In this document: in pieces, positions 50,506 through 59,523 of the stretch
How the letters are laid out: each line of letters starts with the position of its first letter
Numbering within the stretch: the stretch's first letter is position 1
Origin: Nitrospira sp.
GTDB taxonomy: Bacteria; Nitrospirota; Nitrospiria; Nitrospirales; Nitrospiraceae
Assembly (NCBI GenBank): GCA_030123565.1
Contig: CP126122.1
Location: 3,176,800-3,240,799 of the forward strand
Length of the DNA: 64,000 bases
Reading direction: 5' to 3'
Position numbers and translations under genes: made by a program
Notes under the pieces: generated by a model
Seen by the model: the letters and a program-made list of their open reading frames with translations, nothing else
What the model was told of the DNA's origin: nothing
Databases searched by the model: none

Positions 50506-52087
50506 CCTGACCTGCAGCCAACAGCAACCGGCTATGTTGCTGCCATCCGGGCCGATCGGCCTCCGCAAAATCCGATCGATAGTGGGCTCCGACGCTGTTC
50601 TCGCGCCACAAGGCGGCATCCGTGATACAGCGAGCGACCTGCACCATATTCTTCACCTCGAGCGCCGTTCTGGTAGCGAACGGCTTGTGCAACAAGCGCA
50701 TCCAACGCACCAACTGGGCCGAAGCGCTGATTAGCGAATCCCGCGAACGTACCAGGCCCACCTTCCCCCACATCAGGCGGCGCAGCGAACTCCTGAGCTT
50801 CTCGGGATCTTCAAAATCAGTCGGCCGTCCCTGCTCGATCTCTTCAACCGAAGGCAGGCCGACCGGCGCGGCAAATCGTCCCGCATGGGCGACCGCCGCC
50901 TGAGCGGCACGCATGCCGAAGACCAGCCCTTCCAACAACGAGTTGCTGGCCAGACGGTTCGCGCCATGCACTCCGCTGCAAGCCACCTCTCCGGCTGCAA
51001 ACAGGCCGGGCAAGGTGGTCGCCCCCTGCACGTCCGTCCAGACGCCGCCCATCATGTAATGCGCGCTGGGCGAGACGGGAATCCACTCTTCCGTCATGTC
51101 GATATCATAACGCAGGCAGGTCGCATAGATGGTGGGAAAGCGCCGCTTCACAAAGGCCGCACCGAGGTGCGTCACATCCAGATAGACATGACGCGCCCGC
51201 GTCGCCGCCATTTCGGACCAAATCGCCCGCGACACGACATCGCGCGGTGCCAGGACCCCGTCCGGATGGTATCGATGCATGAACAACTCGCCCTTGATGT
51301 TGCGGAGCTGACCGCCTTCCCCGCGAATGGCTTCCGACAACAGGAACGGCGGACTCGACGCCAGATAGAGCGATGTGGGATGAAACTGCACGAACTCCAT
51401 ATCCATCAACATGGCCCCGGCCCTGAGCGCCATCGCCATCCCATCACCCGTCGCATTGCCCGGATTCGTCGTCCGCGCATAGACCTGCCCGGCCCCTCCC
51501 GTGGACAATACGACGGCCCCGGCTGGCAACACCGTCCGGTCGCCCGTCAGCTCATTCAACACGACGGCACCGCAGCAACGCCCATCGACGACCACCAAGT
51601 CCACGGTGAACCGCCGGTCCAGTCGCTGGATGCGCGGCTGCCTGGCCGCGTGGGCCATGAGCGCCCGCACCATCTCGTTGCCGGTGGCGTCACCGCGGGC
51701 GCGCAGGATGCGACTCCGGCTGTGCGCCGCTTCGCGCGTATAGGCAAACCGCTTCCCGATCTTGTCAAACTTCGCGCCCCACGCGATCAGTTCCTGAATC
51801 CGCTCCGGCCCTTCTTCGACCAGCACCCGCACGGCTTCGCGACGGCAGAGCCCATGGCCGGCCTTCAACGTGTCGGTCAGGTGGCTGCCGACATCGTCTT
51901 CCTCGCTGAGCGCCACCGCGACCCCACCCTGGGCGAACATCGAGTTGCTTTCAAAGGGATGCCCCTTGGTCAGCATCAACACCCGCCCGGCTCGGCTGAG
52001 TTCGATCGCCGCGCGCAACCCTGCCACGCCGCTGCCCACGACCAGGAAGTCTGTTTCAATTTTTGAGGAAGAGGATCGCACGGACAT
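50411..52087 (-). CDS. nadB: L-aspartate oxidase
   Basis: First enzyme of de novo NAD synthesis: oxidises L-aspartate to iminoaspartate. 558 residues with the N-terminal FAD motif VVGSGVAGLRAAIELS, the catalytic-side QFHPTSLYLASSPPFLLSEA and HYMMGGVWTD, and a helical C-terminal domain. The final 30 residues (QQGLAGGRSGKKKAGRS) are basic and lie in the tail-to-tail overlap with the transglycosylase gene. ATG 52087 follows the lipoprotein gene stop by 2 bp. Confidence 0.95.
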   Translation of the reverse strand: MSVRSSSSKIETDFLVVGSGVAGLRAAIELSRAGRVLMLTKGHPFESNSMFAQGGVAVALSEEDDVGSHLTDTLKAGHGLCRREAVRVLVEEGPERIQELIAWGAKFDKIGKRFAYTREAAHSRSRILRARGDATGNEMVRALMAHAARQPRIQRLDRRFTVDLVVVDGRCCGAVVLNELTGDRTVLPAGAVVLSTGGAGQVYARTTNPGNATGDGMAMALRAGAMLMDMEFVQFHPTSLYLASSPPFLLSEAIRGEGGQLRNIKGELFMHRYHPDGVLAPRDVVSRAIWSEMAATRARHVYLDVTHLGAAFVKRRFPTIYATCLRYDIDMTEEWIPVSPSAHYMMGGVWTDVQGATTLPGLFAAGEVACSGVHGANRLASNSLLEGLVFGMRAAQAAVAHAGRFAAPVGLPSVEEIEQGRPTDFEDPEKLRSSLRRLMWGKVGLVRSRDSLISASAQLVRWMRLLHKPFATRTALEVKNMVQVARCITDAALWRENSVGAHYRSDFAEADRPGWQQHSRLLLAAGQASGMPSKEQDLVMVQQGLAGGRSGKKKAGRS

Positions 52088-52089
52088 GG

Positions 52090-52605
52090 CTAAGGCTTCG
52101 CTTGGCTGCGCGCCGGGGCTTCACTGGAATTCGCCCGTGCCCCCATGCCGAACGGCAGGTCGCCCTGAGCCTCGCGCAGGAGAATCGACTGTGTACCGAC
52201 CCAGGCCAACCGAGCATGGCCCCGCTGGCGCTGACCTGTCTCACCGGGATTTCGTTTCCACTGGCCTTGCCAATGGACGAACACGTCGATGTTCTCTCCT
52301 TCGATCAGGATACGCTCGATCGCGAACTCCAACTGAATCTCGTGAAACGTATCGAAGTCGCTGTGAATCTCCCGTTGCACCTGATCCAGATTTCCCGAGG
52401 GCAAGAACAGCGACTCGACCCCGCTGCGGTCGCGATCTACGTAGGCCTTTCGCAGCGATTCGACGGCCTGGTCGATGCGGAGGATGCGGTCATGATCCTC
52501 TTTGTATTGAACAGTTTTTCCCGCGCAGCCGACGGCCAGTGCCAACAAGAGGCCCAGGAAAAGGCGGATGGAAACGAGGGTGGACGACGGAGCTGATCCG
52601 GTCAT
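52090..52605 (-). CDS. Lipoprotein with an NTF2-like domain
   Basis: A 171-residue protein: signal MTGSAPSSTLVSIRLFLGLL ending in the lipobox LAVGC (Cys about 27). The mature part (QAVESLRKAYVDRDRSGVES, later FDTFHEIQLEFAIERILIEG, then VFVHWQGQWKR) has the shape of an NTF2/SnoaL-type cone domain, a loose assignment. A longer in-frame start (52683) would hide the signal and is rejected. It ends 2 bp from nadB, so the two are probably one transcript; the functional link is not clear. Confidence 0.7.
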   Translation of the reverse strand: MTGSAPSSTLVSIRLFLGLLLALAVGCAGKTVQYKEDHDRILRIDQAVESLRKAYVDRDRSGVESLFLPSGNLDQVQREIHSDFDTFHEIQLEFAIERILIEGENIDVFVHWQGQWKRNPGETGQRQRGHARLAWVGTQSILLREAQGDLPFGMGARANSSEAPARSQAKP

Positions 52606-52779
52606 GGCGCAGTATAGGAACCTCGGCGGAAGGAGGTCAAGGTGAGCCCGGCAGAGCGGGATTCGCCGCCGCCGATACAGCACACAGGCGACTTCCGACC
52701 ACCGAAACCGCCAATCTTGGCTTGCTTTTTGACGCGAAACCCACTAGACTCCCGCGCCTAGCAGCTGGAGATTGAACGT

Positions 52780-52875
52780 ATGGCGAGTGTCCTCAAGAAA
52801 CGCCGGAAGAAGATGCGCAAGCACAAGTACAAGAAATTGCGCCGGCGTCAGAAATTCTTGCGTCGCAAGAGCTGA
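52780..52875 (+). CDS. bS22-like ribosomal mini-protein (AURKAIP1/COX24 domain)
   Basis: A 31-residue protein, MASVLKKRRKKMRKHKYKKL followed by RRRQKFLRRKS, with 18 of 31 residues Lys or Arg. The MxSVxKKRRKxM-x-KHKxKKLxRR pattern matches the AURKAIP1/COX24 (DUF1713) domain and mycobacterial bS22, which sits in the small ribosomal subunit. CTGGAG lies upstream of ATG 52780. It is much shorter than usual annotation cut-offs and easily missed. Function as a ribosomal protein here is inference from the family. Confidence 0.85.
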   Translation: MASVLKKRRKKMRKHKYKKLRRRQKFLRRKS

Positions 52876-52906
52876 GACCATCACGACATAACGGACGGAG
52901 GGATCC

Positions 52907-53125
52907 GTGCCCGAAGGAAAAAAAGTTCGCATCCGCGTTCGAACGGTGAACTGCACCTATGTCGGGGATTTTCTCATCCCGCCCATGCGCAATCGCGTGT
53001 CCGACGCGATCAACGAAGAGCAGCGGCTGTTCATCAGCTTGACCGACGTGTTGATCAACGAGAAGGATCGGTCCGACTTCGTGGCGATCAACAAGAACTT
53101 GATCGAGTCGATCGCCCAACTCTAG
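52907..53125 (+). CDS. Small protein of unknown function (DUF6812-like)
   Basis: A 72-residue beta-rich protein: KVRIRVRTVNCTYVGDFLIP, then PMRNRVSDAINEEQRLFISL and TDVLIN. The pattern (small polar ligand-binding-like strand, R-x-SD-x-IN, ISLTDV) resembles the DUF6812 group, close in style to PilZ/RNA-binding beta barrels, but I am not certain. The start is GTG 52907 with GGAGGG upstream. It lies 31 bp after the bS22-like gene and may share its transcript. Confidence 0.7.
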   Translation: MPEGKKVRIRVRTVNCTYVGDFLIPPMRNRVSDAINEEQRLFISLTDVLINEKDRSDFVAINKNLIESIAQL

Positions 53126-53224
53126 CACATCCCACCCCATCACGAAGGTCATCTCACGCTGGCGCGCGGCCGGCCCTGCGGCCCGTTCCACAAGTGATTC
53201 CCCTGAAACGATTGTCGTAACCCG

Positions 53225-54955
53225 ATGTTTTCGTTCAAACGATTTTTCCCCTTTCTCAAGCCCTATATCCCAAGGATGGTCGCCGCCGCCGTGATGGTGA
53301 TGGCGGTCGCGGCCGTCAACCTGACCCTGCTTCGCTTAGGCGGCTCTCTCTGGGACGTCATCACCGTGCAGCACGACGAGGCGCGTATGACGGAGATGAT
53401 CCTGCTGTTCTTGGGCCTGGTCCTGCTGCAGGGGCTCTGTATGATGGGGCACAGTTACCTGACGGCCTGGGTCTCGCAACATGTGGTGGCGGACTTCCGG
53501 ACGCATCTCTTCGCCCATCTCCAAACCCTGTCCGTCAACTTTTTCTCGAAGCGCCGGACGGGCGAACTGATGTCCCGCCTCATGAGCGATGTCACCGTCA
53601 TTCAGAATGTCGTCACCGACACCCCCATCGACGCCGCCAAACAGGTCGTCACCTTCATCGGCGGTGCCGGCTTCCTGTTCGCGATGAACTGGCGGCTCTG
53701 TCTGCTCATTCTGGTCCTGCTCCCGCTGCTGGTCGTCGTCGCGAAACTCTTCGGCCGGCGGCTGCGGGCGCTCTCCACCACCATTCAAGACCAAACAGCC
53801 TCCGTCAGCACCTTGGTAGAAGAAGTGATCGCTGGGATCCGCGTCGTGAAATCTTTCGTCCAGGGCAAGCGGGAAGAGCAGCGATTCGTGGCCCAGGTGC
53901 AGTCGGCCCTGGAGTCGGCGCTGCGTCGCGCCGCCATCATGGCGGTGTTCGTGCCGACGATCACCTTCGTGACCTTTGCCGCCGCCGCCGCCGTATTGTG
54001 GTTCGGCGGACGGCAGGTGATCGACGGGAGCGTCTCTCCCGGCGACCTCTTTGCCTTCGTCCTGTTCGCGGGCATTCTCATCGGGCCGTTCGGATCTGCC
54101 GCCCGCGTCTTCGCCCAGATCAAGGAGGCCCAGGGAGCGATGCAGCGTGTCTTCGAAATTCTGGACACCCATGCTGAAATAGCTGATGCCCCAGGAGCCA
54201 TCGAGCTGCCGCCGATCCAAGGCCATGTGCGCGCGGAAGGAATCAGTTTCGCCTACGACGCCCGCCAGCCCGTGCTCTCGGACCTGTCCTTCGAAGCCAA
54301 GCCGGGCGAACTCATCGCCATCGTCGGCCCCACCGGCTCCGGCAAGACGACGATCATCAACCTCTTGCATCGCTTCTATGACCCGACCGCCGGACGCCTC
54401 ACCGTGGACGGCCATGACGTCAAAGCCGTCCGTCTCGACAGCCTCTACCGGCAGATCGCGCTGGTGCCGCAGGAAACAATCCTGTTCGGCGGGTCCATCC
54501 GCGACAACATCCGGTACGGACGCGAGGACGCTTCGGAAGCAGAGATCGTCGCCGCAAGCCGGGCGGCCCATGCCCATGAGTTCATCGTGGGGTTTCCCGA
54601 CGGCTATGAGACGATCGTCGGGGAGAAGGGCGTCAACCTATCGGGAGGTCAACGGCAACGTGTGGCGATCGCGCGAGCCATCCTCAAGGACCCGCGGATT
54701 CTCCTGCTCGACGAGGCCACCTCGGCCCTGGATACCGAATCGGAACGGTTGGTTCAGCAGGCGCTGGAGCGCCTCATGGTCAACCGCACGACCTTCGTCG
54801 TCGCGCATCGGCTCAGCACGATTCAGCGCGCCGACCGCATTCTCGTCTTGAATAAAGGCAGAATCGTCGAGGAAGGGACCCACGCCGCCCTACTGGAAAA
54901 ACAGGGCCTCTATCATTATCTCTACACCCTGCGACTGAGTGAACTCCCGGCCTGA
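53225..54955 (+). CDS. MsbA-like ABC exporter (fused permease-ATPase)
   Basis: A 576-residue half-transporter: six-helix membrane domain (residues about 15-300) followed by a nucleotide-binding domain with Walker A GPTGSGKTT, signature LSGGQRQR and Walker B ILLLDEATSALD, plus the H-loop in VVAHRLSTIQ. It functions as a homodimer. Length and the FLKPYIPRMV N-terminus are like MsbA/lipid-A flippases or multidrug exporters; the substrate is not told by sequence. It precedes an exported phosphoesterase by 5 bp. Confidence 0.92.
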   Translation: MFSFKRFFPFLKPYIPRMVAAAVMVMAVAAVNLTLLRLGGSLWDVITVQHDEARMTEMILLFLGLVLLQGLCMMGHSYLTAWVSQHVVADFRTHLFAHLQTLSVNFFSKRRTGELMSRLMSDVTVIQNVVTDTPIDAAKQVVTFIGGAGFLFAMNWRLCLLILVLLPLLVVVAKLFGRRLRALSTTIQDQTASVSTLVEEVIAGIRVVKSFVQGKREEQRFVAQVQSALESALRRAAIMAVFVPTITFVTFAAAAAVLWFGGRQVIDGSVSPGDLFAFVLFAGILIGPFGSAARVFAQIKEAQGAMQRVFEILDTHAEIADAPGAIELPPIQGHVRAEGISFAYDARQPVLSDLSFEAKPGELIAIVGPTGSGKTTIINLLHRFYDPTAGRLTVDGHDVKAVRLDSLYRQIALVPQETILFGGSIRDNIRYGREDASEAEIVAASRAAHAHEFIVGFPDGYETIVGEKGVNLSGGQRQRVAIARAILKDPRILLLDEATSALDTESERLVQQALERLMVNRTTFVVAHRLSTIQRADRILVLNKGRIVEEGTHAALLEKQGLYHYLYTLRLSELPA

Positions 54956-54960
54956 CCCCT

Positions 54961-55848
54961 ATGGCGACGCTGATGAACAGATACGTCGTTGCGATGCTCG
55001 TACTGTCGGTGATGGTGTTCTTCCGGGTCGGACCGGTTTCCGCCCAGACACCGCTGCCCCGGCCCGACCACATCGTGATCGTGATCGAGGAAAACCATTC
55101 GTTCGACCAGATCGTCGATTCACCGGCAGCTCCCTATCTCAATGCATTGATTCAAAAAGGCGCCCTGCTGACCAATTCCTACGCCATCACCCATCCCAGC
55201 CAACCCAACTACATCGCCCTGTTCGCCGGCTCCACCGAAGGGATCATCGCCAACAATTGTCCCATCGAATTGACGGCCCCGAATCTTCGCAGCGCCTTGG
55301 TCCAGGCTGGGTACTCCTTCACCGGGTATGCTGAAGATCTCCCTGCCGTCGGGTCGACTGATTGCATCGTGGCGTCCTACGTGCGGAAACATAACCCCTG
55401 GGTCAATTGGCAACTGTCTCCCGTCAACCAGGTTCCGGCCGGCGAAAATCGCCCCTTCTCGGATTTCCCGACGGACTTCAGCGCGCTGCCGACCGTCAGC
55501 ATCGTCATTCCCAATCAGCAGCACGACATGCATGACGGCCTCGATCCCGAGCGCATCCAGCGTGCGGACCAGTGGCTGAGAACCAACCTCGGCCGCTATG
55601 TGCAATGGGCGGAAACCCATAACAGCCTGTTGATCGTCACCTGGGACGAAGACAACGGAAAATCCGACAACCGGATCCCGACGATCCTCGTGGGACCGAT
55701 GGTCCGGCAAGGCCGTTACGACGAAAGAATCGATCACTATGGATTGCTCCGCACGATCGCAGATATGTATGGAGCACAACCGGTCGGCCTCAGCCGGCAG
55801 GCCCGCCCGCTCACCGGCATCTGGACGACGCCCCCTTCCGCACCATAG
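54961..55848 (+). CDS. Exported phosphoesterase (acid phosphatase / phospholipase C family)
   Basis: A 295-residue protein with a signal peptide (MLVLSVMVFFRVGPVSAQ) and the phosphoesterase-family domain: HIVIVIEENHSFDQIVDSPA with the conserved ENHSF metal/nucleophile region, THPSQPNYIALFAGS, and WDEDNG later in the protein. Relatives cleave phosphate monoesters or phospholipid head groups in the periplasm. It begins 5 bp after the ABC exporter stop, suggesting a shared transcript. The preferred substrate is unknown. Confidence 0.88.
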   Translation: MATLMNRYVVAMLVLSVMVFFRVGPVSAQTPLPRPDHIVIVIEENHSFDQIVDSPAAPYLNALIQKGALLTNSYAITHPSQPNYIALFAGSTEGIIANNCPIELTAPNLRSALVQAGYSFTGYAEDLPAVGSTDCIVASYVRKHNPWVNWQLSPVNQVPAGENRPFSDFPTDFSALPTVSIVIPNQQHDMHDGLDPERIQRADQWLRTNLGRYVQWAETHNSLLIVTWDEDNGKSDNRIPTILVGPMVRQGRYDERIDHYGLLRTIADMYGAQPVGLSRQARPLTGIWTTPPSAP

Positions 55849-55858
55849 AGCGACTCCC

Positions 55859-58573
55859 TCAGCTCCCTCTCATTCTGCTCCATGCCTTCCACAATTCCAT
55901 GGCCGCGAAGGGTAGGACTCCGAGTCCCACCATCAACCACCACTCGTCGCCTCGAAGCGGGACGAGTCTGAAAATTTCCAGCCCCCAGGGGGTCAATAGA
56001 ATTCCCACCTGCAGGAGGGCGGAGAGCGACACCGCGGCCACCAATGCCCGATTGCTCGTCACGCCGATCCGGAACAAAGAATACCGTTCGTGGCGGCAGC
56101 TGAATGAGTGGAGGAGCTGGACCAACACGAGTGTCGTGAAGGTCATGGTCCGCGCCGACGAGACATCATCTTCCCAGACGGACAGGGCGACCCAGAACAC
56201 CACCAAGGTCGTCAGCGCCATCACGCTCCCCTGCAGGCCTACCGCCAACATTCGTTCCCGATCCAGCAACTTGGCCTGAGGATCTCGCGGCGGCCGTTTC
56301 ATGGCATCAGGGTCCGCCGGATCGACCGCCAGAGCCAAGGCTGGAAATCCGTCTGTCACCAGGTTGATCCACAGAATCTGGACCGGCAGCAGCGGCAATG
56401 GCCAGCCCACCAACGTGCTTCCCAACATCACCAACACCTCGCTCAGATTGCAGGACAGGAGATAGTGCACGGCCTTGCGGATGTTGTCGTAGATGCTCCG
56501 GCCCTCCTCGACCGCGGCGGCGATCGAGGCGAAGTTGTCGTCGGTCACGACCATGTCCGACGCTTCCTTCGTCACATCCGTCCCAGTCATTCCCATGGCG
56601 ATGCCGATATCCGCTTCCCGCAACGCCGGCGCATCATTCACCCCGTCCCCGGTCATGGCGACGATCGCTCCTCGCGCGCGCCAAGCCTTGACGATCCTGA
56701 GCTTGTGTTCCGCCGAGACCCGCGCGTAGACGGAGAGATCCTGGACCCGCCCCGCCAAGTCGGCATCGGTCAATGCGTTCAACTCCAAGCCGGACAGGGC
56801 CTGGGCCGGTCCGCTCGGAAAGCCCGCCTCACGCGCAATCGCCAGGGCCGTCTCCTTGTGGTCGCCGGTAATCATTACCGTGGTAATCCCAGCCGATCGG
56901 CACAGCTCCACCGCCGCTTTGGCTTCCGGGCGCAGGGGATCTTTCATGGCAGCCAAACCGATGAAGACCAACCGCTGCTCAACGACATCGGCCTGGACCG
57001 TCACCGGTGTCGGACCGAGCCGCCGCTGCGCCAGCCCGACGACACGCAGCGCCTGCCGAGCGAACTGCCGATTGACCGCCGCAATCTGGTCACGAGTCTC
57101 GCCGGTCAGGGGTCGCGCCTCGCCGCTGGTCGTCAGGTAGTCGCTGCAACGGCTAAGCAACAGATCCGGCGCGCCCTTCACATAGGCCACCCATTCCGCT
57201 CCTGAACGCCGCACAACCGTCATCATCTTACGATCGGAGTCGAAGGGAATTTCCGCCACGAAGGGATGTACCGGCTCCAACGCCTCCTTCCGCAATCCTG
57301 CCTTGGCTCCCGCCACCAGTAAAGCGCCTTCCGTCGGATCGCCCACCACCGTCCAACTTCCGTTCACCTCCTTGAGTGAGGCGCCGTTACACAACAACGC
57401 GCTCATCAGGAGATCCTGCAAGCCGCCCTTCCGAGGATCACCGCCGACGATCTCGCCCTGCGGTACATACCCTTCCCCTGTCACGTCGTACACCAGCCCG
57501 TCGACGTAGAGGCGCGTGACCGTCATTTCGTTTTTCGTCAGGGTTCCGGTCTTGTCGGTACAGATCACCGTCGCAGCTCCGAGCGTTTCGACGGCCGGTA
57601 ATCGGCGGATGAGGGCATGCCGCTTCACCATGCGCATCACGCCGAGCGCCAACGTCGTCGTCACGATCGCCGGCAATCCTTCCGGAATCGCCGCGACTGC
57701 CAGGCTGACGGCCGTCAAAAACATGTTGAAGACCTGCTCGCCTCGCCACAGTCCCAGGGCAAACACGACGGCGACAATCCCGAGTGACAACAGCAACAGC
57801 ACATGGCCGAATTGTTCCAACCGCCGCTGTAACGGCGTCGGCTCGACCGGGACGGTCGTCATCAGCGTCGCGATCCGGCCCAACTCTGTTTCAATGCCGG
57901 TCGCAACGACGAGCGCCCGCCCCTTCCCTCCCGTGACCGTCGTCCCCAGAAACAACATGTTCCGCTGATCGGCCAGGGGAAGTTCGCCCTCGGCCAGAGG
58001 CTCATCGACCTTTTCGACCGAAGTGGATTCGCCCGTCAGCGCCGCTTCCTGTGTACGTAACGATGCGACCTGAATGAGCCGCGCGTCGGCCGGGACACGA
58101 TCGCCGGCCTCCACATCGATGAGGTCGCCAGGCACCAGTTCACGAGACGAGAGTGAACTGCGCATGCCGTCTCGAATCACCCGCGCATGGGTGACGGCCA
58201 AGGTTTTCAAGGCCGCCAGAGACTGTTCGGCTCGGTATTCCTGGAGGAATCCCAGGAGCGCGTTCAACAGGACGATGGCAAGGATGGCGCCGGTATCGAT
58301 CCATTCGCCCAAGAGCCCGGAAATGACGGCGGCACCGATGAGGACCCAGACAATCAGGCTGGTAAATTGCGCCTGAAAGATGTTCCAGGGGGAGGGCGGC
58401 GGGGCTTCGGGGAGTTCATTGGAACCATGGGCCGCCAGACGGCGCAGGGCTTCAGATTGGGTCAGGCCTTCGGACAGAGAGACGCCAAGTTCCTGCCCAA
58501 GTTCTCCAGCGGAACGGGCGAACCACCGTGGCGGGCTTTTTGTGCCCTCCTCAACCCTGCCGCGCTCTGCCAT
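55859..58573 (-). CDS. P-type (PMCA/SERCA-like, type II) cation-transporting ATPase
   Basis: A 904-residue ion pump. Features in order: N-terminal cation-ATPase domain, TGES in the actuator (about 180-183), PEGL at 297-300 in the transmembrane ion site, phosphorylation motif DKTGT with Asp340, and the hinge TGDGVNDAPAL. Length and the PEGLPAIVTTTLALG motif match bacterial Ca2+-ATPases and Na+/K+-like pumps of type II. Most likely calcium export. It is convergent with the phosphoesterase gene. Confidence 0.94.
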   Translation of the reverse strand: MAERGRVEEGTKSPPRWFARSAGELGQELGVSLSEGLTQSEALRRLAAHGSNELPEAPPPSPWNIFQAQFTSLIVWVLIGAAVISGLLGEWIDTGAILAIVLLNALLGFLQEYRAEQSLAALKTLAVTHARVIRDGMRSSLSSRELVPGDLIDVEAGDRVPADARLIQVASLRTQEAALTGESTSVEKVDEPLAEGELPLADQRNMLFLGTTVTGGKGRALVVATGIETELGRIATLMTTVPVEPTPLQRRLEQFGHVLLLLSLGIVAVVFALGLWRGEQVFNMFLTAVSLAVAAIPEGLPAIVTTTLALGVMRMVKRHALIRRLPAVETLGAATVICTDKTGTLTKNEMTVTRLYVDGLVYDVTGEGYVPQGEIVGGDPRKGGLQDLLMSALLCNGASLKEVNGSWTVVGDPTEGALLVAGAKAGLRKEALEPVHPFVAEIPFDSDRKMMTVVRRSGAEWVAYVKGAPDLLLSRCSDYLTTSGEARPLTGETRDQIAAVNRQFARQALRVVGLAQRRLGPTPVTVQADVVEQRLVFIGLAAMKDPLRPEAKAAVELCRSAGITTVMITGDHKETALAIAREAGFPSGPAQALSGLELNALTDADLAGRVQDLSVYARVSAEHKLRIVKAWRARGAIVAMTGDGVNDAPALREADIGIAMGMTGTDVTKEASDMVVTDDNFASIAAAVEEGRSIYDNIRKAVHYLLSCNLSEVLVMLGSTLVGWPLPLLPVQILWINLVTDGFPALALAVDPADPDAMKRPPRDPQAKLLDRERMLAVGLQGSVMALTTLVVFWVALSVWEDDVSSARTMTFTTLVLVQLLHSFSCRHERYSLFRIGVTSNRALVAAVSLSALLQVGILLTPWGLEIFRLVPLRGDEWWLMVGLGVLPFAAMELWKAWSRMRGS

Positions 58574-58732
58574 AGAAAATCTTCCTCGCGACCGACGTGG
58601 GACTCAATCCCGGCAAAAACCCGCCGATACAGTATCCACGAAGGACGGAAGAACCGGCCCTGGAGAGGGCCTCGTTCCTGTGGTGGGAACAGCCGTCGCT
58701 TACTGCTGTGGATCTGCTAGAATTGGTGATAT

Positions 58733-59176
58733 ATGACACGTTCGTCCTGGTCGGCACCGAATCCGCTGCCGGATAGTCTGCGCCACAGCCTGAAAGATCT
58801 TCGCCACGGGTTGCTTGCCCTGCACAAATCCTTGATCGTTTCAGAACAGCTCACCTATGAACGCATCTATGGGCGCGTCTCTTCGGCAGGACAGCTGTTG
58901 CAGCTTGTCATGAACGATCCGTGGTTCGCCTGGCTCCACCCCCTGTCGCACCTCGTCGTACGTATCGATGTCGTCCTGGAAGGTCAGGAGGACACCTCCA
59001 TCGAAGATGCACAGGAACTGCTCTCGGAGGCCCGCGCGATGCTTCGTCCGTCCGAACAAGGCGACGGATTCGAACGCAGCTACTATGAAGCCCTGCAACG
59101 AACGCCGGACGTGGTTCTTGCACACGCCAGTGTCAAAAAATTGCTCAACACAGCCTCTACGGCTGCCGCTGCCTGA
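58733..59176 (+). CDS. Conserved protein of unknown function
   Basis: A 147-residue helical soluble protein. The middle, HKSLIVSEQLTYERIYGRVS then DPWFAWLHPLSHLVVRIDVV, looks like a conserved family found as a single-domain protein in several phyla, but I recognise no named function. No signal peptide. ATG 58733 lies 159 bp from the divergent P-type ATPase. Confidence 0.65.
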   Translation: MTRSSWSAPNPLPDSLRHSLKDLRHGLLALHKSLIVSEQLTYERIYGRVSSAGQLLQLVMNDPWFAWLHPLSHLVVRIDVVLEGQEDTSIEDAQELLSEARAMLRPSEQGDGFERSYYEALQRTPDVVLAHASVKKLLNTASTAAAA

Positions 59177-59523
59177 ACACCGGCAACTCCGCCTGCACAG
59201 GACAGGCACTGCAAAGCCGGTACCCGACCAGCCTATCATGCCGTTCTGCCTTGCCTCCGTTGACGCACAGACCGGCCGGCCTTCCTCATGATAGGACTGC
59301 TGACGAAAAATACCCCACCGTTGTCTCGACGCTGTTGCAGGAGGCGCCAGCCCAACGCCGAGGTTATTGAGATGATCACGAGACCACATCCTTAACCGTT
59401 GACGGCGCCTGCTGACGTGAACAAGCCTGTTTCGTGCTTTTGCTTTGGCCGATGGGACGCGAGCGCTAGACTACAGGCAGCGTATCACATTCCTGCCGAA
59501 TCGTTGCAGGGCCAGGAGAACCC
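59177..59523. other. 347-bp intergenic region, no gene seen
   Basis: CCTATCATG (59232-59240) and CATGATAGG (59287-59295) form a 9-bp inverted repeat around 46 bases. The 3' end carries AGGAGA for the TPR-protein gene. No promoter could be assigned with confidence. Confidence 0.4.

Noticed and set aside
53336-54577. A 413-codon minus-strand open frame
   Set aside because: Antisense to the ABC exporter; composition rich in His, Asp, Glu and Gln repeats, as expected of a complement frame.
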